Shown one piece after another: positions 6,328-12,781 of a stretch of DNA of 20,540 nt. The notes beneath the pieces are model-generated. The model was not told where the DNA came from and made no database searches. It was given only the letters and a program-made list of their open reading frames with translations. The DNA comes from CAZUQH01 sp964622465. Lineage in GTDB: Bacteria > CG03 > CAZUQH01. Position 1 is the stretch's first letter, and the number at the start of each line of letters is the position of its first letter. The stretch covers positions 1-20,540 of the forward strand of contig CAZUQH010000025.1 in assembly GCA_964622465.1 (NCBI GenBank), written 5' to 3'. A program made the position numbers and the translations under genes.

Positions 6328-7517
6328 TCAGTGGAGAGCGTGAACACAAAGCGGGTTAGTAATTCCTCAACTGAATCGAGTCCGTCTGGGTTGGCTGTTT
6401 CCCACGGTTCCATCAAAGTCCTCTGGTAATAACTTCTGTACCCAAATTCGCTGGCTATACCCAACCTGAGCATACCAAAAGGAAACTCCGTTCCTGCGCT
6501 TATAAATACCATATCAATATTCTTATCAGCACCATACCAGGGTTCATATCTGAAACCAAACCATAACGGAGAGCCACAATCAGTGAAGCATTCAATCCCT
6601 CCTCTGAATTCCGTCGTATCTTTAAGAGCTGCATTGGAGTTCTCCCATCGTCTTGTAATCACGTCAAAAGAGAATCTATTCCCGCGTGTACCGCCAGAAA
6701 GATATTCAACGCCTACTCCAAAATGACCCGGATACATAAACTGGTTTTCTTTCAATTTCTTTTCCATACCGAAAGAACATCCAAAGGCCCAGCAAGTGTC
6801 GGTATTAAAGTCCATCCCGATATTGAAACCTGCACCACTTATTCTGCCCTCCAATTTTGGCGCTATGCTTCTACCAAAATCAGATACAGTACCATCCGGA
6901 TAACTTTTTTTACATTTAGATTCTACCATCCCGTAGAGAATTTCATAACTGGCGCCGAGCGTAATGCCTTTCCCTGCGCCAACGGAACAACCAATGATAT
7001 TCGAATGGACAATACCTGACCTCTGTATATTTTCAGTATGGTTCAGTGTGTAATCAAGGTCCATTATGTTGCGCTTAGATTCATATCTGAAATCGTAAGC
7101 AGGACTCCACAGATAACCGAGCCATAATTCTCCAATTTTTGCTGCCATGCCTGCACTCTCAAGTCCAAAATATGCCCTATCATTTGCTTGATAAATCTCG
7201 TAAATCCTCTCGCTAAACTTATTATATTCTGGATGAGTATATGATTCATTGAACCCTGCAATGCATCCACTAAACTCAGCGGTAAAACTACTTTTGATTT
7301 TACTTAACCCGGCAGGATTCAAAGCAAGTACAGAAGGACCGCAACCACCTGCTATTCCGGTACCTCCCATACCAACAAAACGAGCGGAAGACAGGCCGTA
7401 CATCGGGTCGCCATACAGAACACTGCCTGGCCGGGTATATGGAAATACTATGGACACATTGGTCATTGCTATTGAAATGAACATTAAAACCCTGACTCGC
7501 TTTGTCGTGTTATTCAT
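6324..7517 (-). CDS. FadL/PorV-like outer-membrane beta-barrel protein
   Basis: 397 residues. An N-terminal signal sequence (hydrophobic about 10-26) is followed by GMGGTGIAGG and ALNPAGLSK (NPAGL at 67-71), the hallmark of the FadL/OmpP1 and PorV-like (UPF0164) barrels. The rest alternates aromatic and glycine residues in strands suited to a barrel of about 14 strands. FadL proteins import hydrophobic compounds; PorV-like relatives shuttle type IX secretion substrates, and sequence alone cannot choose between them. It is the last gene of the five-gene envelope operon, after a 122-bp spacer holding palindromic repeats. The ATG is preceded only by a weak AAG. A smaller homologue lies at 9595-10503. 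Confidence 0.75.
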   Translation of the reverse strand: MNNTTKRVRVLMFISIAMTNVSIVFPYTRPGSVLYGDPMYGLSSARFVGMGGTGIAGGCGPSVLALNPAGLSKIKSSFTAEFSGCIAGFNESYTHPEYNKFSERIYEIYQANDRAYFGLESAGMAAKIGELWLGYLWSPAYDFRYESKRNIMDLDYTLNHTENIQRSGIVHSNIIGCSVGAGKGITLGASYEILYGMVESKCKKSYPDGTVSDFGRSIAPKLEGRISGAGFNIGMDFNTDTCWAFGCSFGMEKKLKENQFMYPGHFGVGVEYLSGGTRGNRFSFDVITRRWENSNAALKDTTEFRGGIECFTDCGSPLWFGFRYEPWYGADKNIDMVFISAGTEFPFGMLRLGIASEFGYRSYYQRTLMEPWETANPDGLDSVEELLTRFVFTLSTD

Positions 7518-7544
7518 AATTCTTAAAGTAAAGATGGTACGGGA

Positions 7545-7635
7545 TTGCTTGCGCAGGCTTCGGTAGCCGCAGGCTTTAGCCTGCGCAAGTCCAGCGCAAC
7601 CTGAAGGTTGCGGCTACAGCTTGGCGGCTACCGCG
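7545..7635. repeat. Palindromic repeat cluster between two barrel genes
   Basis: The core is 7563-7617. GTAGC (7563-7567) and GCTAC (7613-7617) form terminal inverted repeats. Between them sit two near-perfect hairpins, CGCAGGCT-TT-AGCCTGCG (7568-7585) and CGCAACCT-GA-AGGTTGCG (7595-7612), separated by 9 bp. Partial copies flank the core: GCGCAGGCTT at 7551-7560 and GGCGGCTACC at 7623-7632. The first hairpin is the same unit as in rpe and at the right end of the window. In the transcript these hairpins could stabilise mRNA or attenuate the last gene; neither is shown. Confidence 0.85.
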
Positions 7636-7639
7636 TTCC

Positions 7640-9592
7640 TCACCAGTGATAACTGAACTCTACTCCGTAATTCAGGGCGTGTCCAAGACCACGCTCTATA
7701 CTCTCCATAGGAAATCCGTCGTAACTTTCCACACTACAAGGGCCTACCATATATCTTATATCAGTCCGTTTATCACGCATAACCAGTGCAACCGTGATAT
7801 TGTCGCTTAAACTGTTGCGTAGCTCTATATAAATCTTTCTGCCGGTATTTTCCATGAAATCAAATGGCAACCTATTGTCTATGCTCCAAAGAGACAATCC
7901 ACGCGAACAGTCCCAGAGCACGTATCCGATTGAGATGTTGAGTTGAGGTACAAGAGAATAGCTCGTACCAAAACCAACGTAAGAGCCCTGCATGCGGCTT
8001 TCGTTATATCCATTTGATGGTGAGATTCTCAACTCTTTCTGTTTATGGAGCAAATCAACTCTAAAGGTAGCCGATAAAGGCAGCTGGAACGTCGTCCTAC
8101 ATAGAGTTTCACTCGTAATATCACCATTATGTTCGCAATCAAGCTGATATATTTTCTGGCTGAGATGCAACCGCATCGCTCTCGCTATCCTATACTCAAT
8201 CTCGGCTTGTATACGATATGAGTGGGCGTTATTACTTATTTTCTTACGCGTATCATATAGATAACTATTCCATACGTCAACGTAAGCACGTGTTATTTTC
8301 AGTTTTTCAGTCAACGGATATTGCATCTCAAGATACAAACCTTTCTCTGCTTTTGGCTGCGGATTTGCATCAACGATATTTGAATAGTAAGGATTGTTCA
8401 TCATGTAATCACAGTTAAACATCGTGCGGTCAAATCTGGAGTGCTCACTAAAACCACGGCAATATGGATTATCGTAGTCCACATCATACCACCGCCAGAG
8501 AGCAAGCAGCTTCAAACCACTGATATCAGCAGTTACTTTGATTGCCCGTGCTTCGCCACCATGCAGGAGTTTACCATACTCTGCATCTAATCCCAGGTTC
8601 CACATCATAATCCCTACATCGGCACCCAGCACTGTGCGTGTGCGCTCTTGAAGAATATTCTCATACTCAGGGCATGTCCCTGAAAACTGGTCGGAGTAAT
8701 ATTGCCCGTTACTGGTGTCCTGGATAAATACCGTGCCGGAATCGGGATGGAAATTGCGGTTAGCGCAACTTTCAAAACCAGTGAGAGCTATATGTGCTCC
8801 AGGAAGCCCATGAAGCACGGGGTTTAATTGAATTCTGCCTCCTGAAACACGCTCGCAGAATTTATTGGTTATTTCGTCGTCACGGATAATGTCCGAAAAG
8901 TAACAGTTGATAGTCCCGTCAGAATTTACGATAGCATCTTTAGTACCGTGTGAATAGAAATAGATGAAGTCCATACATCCGACTTTCAGTTCACTTGCAA
9001 TTCCATCAAGATTGAATTCATCTCCTGCTTCATCCTGGTTATCAACGTACGTATCGCCATAGATACCGGAAGTCCGCCATATCCTGCGTGGAAAAAAGTA
9101 GGGACTGGAATCCATGACAAGTCCCAGACCGAATGAAGCGCTATAATTACCGGCGTAAAGCGAGCGAATTGGGCCGAGATTTTCTACTCCAATAAAACGT
9201 TTTGATAACGGTACGTCAAATACTGGAAATTTATGGTCAGGAGGGTTCCAATTCCGGCCATTCCAGTATGTGCCTGTCCATGCCGCTCCTGCGGAGGCCT
9301 TCCCAAGCTTTAGACGCAAATTTACCTCCGGGATATCAAGTATGTCGTTAGAGCGCAGGTCCGGATCCGCAATCGTCTCAGGCAGGAACGTATCCAGCGG
9401 CATCCGCGCCCACTTATATTTAAGCGAACCATGCAAACTCCCTGCTCCTGTACAATTTGAGACACATAATCCCGGAATGACACACAGCGTCACTAAAAGC
9501 GAACGAAGTGGATGTAGGTGCTTTATCACGCTTTGACCCGAGAATTGTTTTTCAAGTGAAAAGGTTCTGCGCGAAGCGCAGGTTCTTATCAT
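7640..9592 (-). CDS. Large outer-membrane beta-barrel protein of unknown function
   Basis: 650 residues. There is a hydrophobic export signal at about 30-45 and then a long beta-rich protein ending in an aromatic residue (FSYHW), the classic C-terminal signature of outer-membrane barrels. The segment YAGNYSASFGLGLVM (146-160) resembles, from memory, the barrel part of ComEA-like helix-hairpin-helix outer-membrane proteins of Chlorobi and Bacteroidetes; I see no helix-hairpin-helix motif here. About eight cysteines are spread through the loops. The ATG follows GAGGAAG inside the end of the previous gene and lies 2 bases past its stop. A GTG at 9529 would give a more typical signal peptide but lacks a ribosome-binding site. 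Function not recognised. Confidence 0.7.
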   Translation of the reverse strand: MIRTCASRRTFSLEKQFSGQSVIKHLHPLRSLLVTLCVIPGLCVSNCTGAGSLHGSLKYKWARMPLDTFLPETIADPDLRSNDILDIPEVNLRLKLGKASAGAAWTGTYWNGRNWNPPDHKFPVFDVPLSKRFIGVENLGPIRSLYAGNYSASFGLGLVMDSSPYFFPRRIWRTSGIYGDTYVDNQDEAGDEFNLDGIASELKVGCMDFIYFYSHGTKDAIVNSDGTINCYFSDIIRDDEITNKFCERVSGGRIQLNPVLHGLPGAHIALTGFESCANRNFHPDSGTVFIQDTSNGQYYSDQFSGTCPEYENILQERTRTVLGADVGIMMWNLGLDAEYGKLLHGGEARAIKVTADISGLKLLALWRWYDVDYDNPYCRGFSEHSRFDRTMFNCDYMMNNPYYSNIVDANPQPKAEKGLYLEMQYPLTEKLKITRAYVDVWNSYLYDTRKKISNNAHSYRIQAEIEYRIARAMRLHLSQKIYQLDCEHNGDITSETLCRTTFQLPLSATFRVDLLHKQKELRISPSNGYNESRMQGSYVGFGTSYSLVPQLNISIGYVLWDCSRGLSLWSIDNRLPFDFMENTGRKIYIELRNSLSDNITVALVMRDKRTDIRYMVGPCSVESYDGFPMESIERGLGHALNYGVEFSYHW

Positions 9593-9594
9593 GA

Positions 9595-10503
9595 TTAATC
9601 TTCCTCAAAAATAATCCTAATGTCTTTTATTTGATTGGCGTCTTTGCCGGCTGGGGTCCTTGCGCCAAAACGGAACCCGCAGGAAAACTGGTGAGTCATG
9701 TTGAGATACTCATGAGTTTGACAGCCGTAGTCAACAAAAACTCTGTCTGTGCGGACACCAAGCCCGGCCGTAAAAGATGTTGGCTGTGTCTGGATACCAG
9801 CCCTCAACAGAAGCGACCCTGTCAGCATAAATTCCACTCCGAAATGGAGTTCGGTTGGATAACCTGTTTCGCTCGCAATATCAAACGCAGATACGAACTC
9901 CACAGTTGGATTCCAACCAATACCAACCGTAATGCGCCCTGGCAGATTGAACGGCTCAAATGCGCCAAACCGCGGGTTATTCCAATTACTCACCATTGCA
10001 CCTGCGTGAAGAGCACCGCTTATGTCAACAAGTACACCTGCATCCATTGAGAAAACGCAGCCTTTTCCATACATGTCTCCGAAGTCAACGCTCATACTCT
10101 TCAAAACAATCCCGAAAGAAAAAATTCTATCGGTTCTTGGTCCACAGCTATTTGACCCGTAGCCAACGCTAAGAACTCTTTCAGTTAGTAATTCCTGACT
10201 TCCAAGTAATGAATACGAAAAACCCAATCCACCCAATGCGATGCGCGTTCCACAAACAAGTACCTGCTGGTTTATGTCTAAACCGAATGGTTTACGGGTC
10301 ATAAACGAAGTTTGAAAACCACACTGTTTGGATAATCCGGCAGGATTAGCAAAAACCGCATCTGCACCGGAAGTTACTGCGACCGATGCTCCGCCCATTC
10401 CTGTCACGCGCGGACCATGACCATCCAACTCAAAAATTGGATAAGCGTCCTCAACCACAGCGAAACATAGTAACGAAAATATTATGAGTATCTTCTTTTT
10501 CAT
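9595..10503 (-). CDS. FadL/PorV-like outer-membrane protein (small)
   Basis: 302 residues from the ATG at 10503. The signal peptide KKKILIIFSLLCFAVV is followed by GMGGASVAV (35-43) and FANPAGLSK (NPAGL 53-57), the same signature as the larger homologue at 6324-7517. Amphipathic strands then continue to about residue 280, ending GFRFGARTP and a charged tail (KDIRIIFEED) unusual for a barrel terminus. A GTG 24 bases upstream is an alternative start, but it would add a polar stretch before the signal peptide. It lies between the two FlgD-tailed secreted proteins and the large barrel, which suits a PorV-like carrier role; this is inference. Confidence 0.75.
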   Translation of the reverse strand: MKKKILIIFSLLCFAVVEDAYPIFELDGHGPRVTGMGGASVAVTSGADAVFANPAGLSKQCGFQTSFMTRKPFGLDINQQVLVCGTRIALGGLGFSYSLLGSQELLTERVLSVGYGSNSCGPRTDRIFSFGIVLKSMSVDFGDMYGKGCVFSMDAGVLVDISGALHAGAMVSNWNNPRFGAFEPFNLPGRITVGIGWNPTVEFVSAFDIASETGYPTELHFGVEFMLTGSLLLRAGIQTQPTSFTAGLGVRTDRVFVDYGCQTHEYLNMTHQFSCGFRFGARTPAGKDANQIKDIRIIFEED

Positions 10504-10564
10504 CTTTTGAGAACTATCCCCTTGCACCGGATATTGTTTGGTATCCTTTGGTAATTTTTTCCGA

Positions 10565-11656
10565 TTACCTCAACGTTTCAAGCACGGCAATTGAGTGTTC
10601 TACGTGTTTAGATTCCCCCTTAAAAGTATCCTCTAATCGCAAATGAATAATGTATATTCCCGGGGGGACTACATCGTTATTTTTAGTTCTTCCGTCCCAG
10701 GAATACATACGCTGGTCAGGATATGGACTCCAGACAGCATCTTCCATTAGAGTTCTGATACATCTTCCTTTCAAATCAAACACGCGTAAAGTGAACCTCC
10801 CGGTTTCAGGTCCGTTATATTGAACTACGAGCTTCTCGCCCTGAGATGGCTTAAACCGCCTTTCCGAAACCGAGAGAATTGCTTGTGCGCTGCTTTTCGT
10901 TGGAAGCTCACCCGATACACTGACACAACTTTTGGTGATATCAAAAAGACCACGTGGTAGGAGCTGGTATCCAGAGTTGTATGGTTCCTCATAGTCATAC
11001 TGACTGGCAACGCCAACGATATCCACCAGACAATCCGGCGTCTCTGTCCCATCTATATCAGTGTCCTTATCGATACGCATAGTAACCTGGCCAGTATTAT
11101 CCCTGATAGTAACGTTCCCATTACTATTTTCAGAAGGATACGTATCCAGAATCCGCACGCCGGCTATTTTTATGAGTTTAGATTCATATCGTTCACCACC
11201 GTTGTTACCGGTGTCCGACATAGCAGAAAGCTGGGAACAAGTTACTGTGACCGCAGATGGCAGGCAACTTGAACCCGAAATTTCTATCAGTTTGCTTATC
11301 AGGACAGTCAAACCATTAGACTGACTTAACTCACCTGTCGCAGTAACACGTGTCCCCGGACCAAAGTCAGTATAACCCGAATCCCATGGAGCGGACGTAT
11401 CATAAAGACAAATGCCGCCTGTCTCGTCCTGGATGTACAAAGGTCTGTAAAATGGGGGAGGCATTGAACCAAAACCTCCTCTCGCACTGGTAGCAACTCC
11501 GGTTACCGTAAATGTTGACCCATGGTAAACTGGAACGCCACCTGCGTCGTTCTCACGCAGAACGTCTATCCTGGTTATAGACGAGCAGTCATACTCCGTA
11601 AACAAGAGGAGCATAAGTGACAAAAAAATCCCTGTCTGAAACCTTGCAATTGTCAC
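10565..11656 (-). CDS. Secreted protein with tandem OB-fold domains and a FlgD-like C-terminal domain
   Basis: 363 residues. The signal peptide (about 1-24) ends near LLLFTEYDCSS. Two OB-type domains follow. The first (about 30-130) has FTVTGVAT, PLYIQDETGGICLYD and VTATGEL; the second (about 155-240) has IKIAGVRIL, VTIRDNTGQVTMRI and VDIVGVASQ. This is the layout of the YhcR/DUF5689-like OB domains found in secreted proteins. The C-terminal Ig-like domain (about 258-363) has YNGPETGRFTLRVFDLKGR, WDGRTKNN and PPGIYIIHL, the FlgD/type-A-sorting pattern. The start is GTG, overlapping the upstream stop as GTGA. No catalytic domain is visible. Substrate unknown. Confidence 0.75.
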   Translation of the reverse strand: MTIARFQTGIFLSLMLLLFTEYDCSSITRIDVLRENDAGGVPVYHGSTFTVTGVATSARGGFGSMPPPFYRPLYIQDETGGICLYDTSAPWDSGYTDFGPGTRVTATGELSQSNGLTVLISKLIEISGSSCLPSAVTVTCSQLSAMSDTGNNGGERYESKLIKIAGVRILDTYPSENSNGNVTIRDNTGQVTMRIDKDTDIDGTETPDCLVDIVGVASQYDYEEPYNSGYQLLPRGLFDITKSCVSVSGELPTKSSAQAILSVSERRFKPSQGEKLVVQYNGPETGRFTLRVFDLKGRCIRTLMEDAVWSPYPDQRMYSWDGRTKNNDVVPPGIYIIHLRLEDTFKGESKHVEHSIAVLETLR

Positions 11657-12726
11657 TTGAGTCCGCTCACCACTGCTACTGATTCGTGTAATTTACTTTT
11701 TCCACCATTTGCATGGTCTGCTTCAACCTGCAAAACATAAATACCGGGTGAGACCGTGCGGTCAATTGCATCGTCCCCGAACCATTCTAACGTGCGTTGA
11801 CTCGGTGAGACACCACCCCATGTAATAGATTCTGCAAGTATCCGGACTACCCTGCCGCGTAAATCAAAAATGCGTATCGAATATCTCGCGTCTTCCGGGC
11901 CGTTGTAAACCAGGCGGAGCGGAATCTTTCTGTGTGGGTCAAATTTCCTCGGCGTAACCTCGACACCCAGAACCTCGCAGGGTTGTTCCGGCTCTGCTTC
12001 ATACTCTATTGCGCTGTGGCTATTCTGTGGGTCAGCAACTTCTCTTGTCTGAAAATCGTTCCTATTATTATCTGTATCCACGCCATTGCCGGAATATTCA
12101 TCAGTTGCACCTGGCCTGCGTTCAATACTCGGATGTGGCTGGCGTGCACTCACGTATGGAGCAGGCGCGCAATTCTCTTTGCCGCCCTCGGTCAGCTCTT
12201 CATCTGGATAATAAGTTCCACTACGATACCAGCCGACGCTGTCTACCAGCACTCCTTTGTTATCTCTGATTCCAAATGCGCCTGCCTTGTACATATATGC
12301 CATCGACTGGCTGTTCCCTGTCCCAGTGAGATAATCGTATGTGTAGTCAGGTTGCACTGTATGGCTATAACCATCGCATACGCAAAGAACGTAACTGTAT
12401 GGCCTCATTATCGTACCAGTTGGAAATTCAAGCAGTATGCAGTCCTCGGTGACATCGGATGGGCTTTGTTCGTCTTCCCTGTAAACTAACTTCCAGCCAG
12501 ATAACGGAACAAGTGATTCGGTGGGGTTATATAGTTCGACAAAGTTGTCGGCAGGATTGAAGTCGGCAGTATACCCCTCAATTTTTATTTCGCTTATAAC
12601 AACGTGGCCGGCGGACGGCGCAGCAATACTTTTGCTGACAGGGAGTGAAAAAAGGACAGAGGTGAGTGGAAACAGAAGTGAAAAAAGAACTGCTCTGAAA
12701 AGAAAACCGCCGGGTCTTTTCTGCAT
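11653..12726 (-). CDS. Secreted lamin-tail-domain protein with a FlgD-like C-terminal domain
   Basis: 357 residues. A signal sequence (about 8-35, cleavage near SIAAPSAG) is followed by a lamin tail domain (LTD, about 40-175): VVISEIKIEG, NFVELYNPTE and LSGWKLVY are diagnostic. A polar linker leads to an Ig-like domain (about 255-357) with YNGPEDARYSIRIFDLRGR and SPGIYVLQVE. This tail is clearly paralogous to that of the next gene (shared YNGPE, FDL-GR, PGIY and closing VAV). LTDs in bacteria occur on extracellular proteins, often with nucleases or calcium-binding modules; no nuclease motif is seen here. It is the first gene of the envelope operon, about 15 bases after the predicted transcription start, with a weak AGG ribosome-binding site. 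Confidence 0.8.
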   Translation of the reverse strand: MQKRPGGFLFRAVLFSLLFPLTSVLFSLPVSKSIAAPSAGHVVISEIKIEGYTADFNPADNFVELYNPTESLVPLSGWKLVYREDEQSPSDVTEDCILLEFPTGTIMRPYSYVLCVCDGYSHTVQPDYTYDYLTGTGNSQSMAYMYKAGAFGIRDNKGVLVDSVGWYRSGTYYPDEELTEGGKENCAPAPYVSARQPHPSIERRPGATDEYSGNGVDTDNNRNDFQTREVADPQNSHSAIEYEAEPEQPCEVLGVEVTPRKFDPHRKIPLRLVYNGPEDARYSIRIFDLRGRVVRILAESITWGGVSPSQRTLEWFGDDAIDRTVSPGIYVLQVEADHANGGKSKLHESVAVVSGLK

Positions 12727-12746
12727 GCTGGGTACCTACATTTTAG

Positions 12747-12775
12747 AATATAACACAAAGAACGTACGCTGTCAA
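12747..12775 (-). promoter_or_regulatory. Promoter of the five-gene envelope operon
   Basis: On the minus strand TTGACA (12770-12775) and TATATT (12747-12752) are 17 bp apart. They fill the 55-bp gap between the ligase/TPR stop and the lamin-tail gene. The predicted start is near 12740, so the leader is only about 15 bases. No terminator separates it from the upstream operon, so read-through is also possible. Confidence 0.75.
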
Positions 12776-12781
12776 ATTCAC

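Noticed and set aside
7545..7635. CRISPR-like array
   Set aside because: There are only two hairpin units of different sequence with a 9-bp spacer; there is no regular repeat-spacer pattern and no cas gene in the window.
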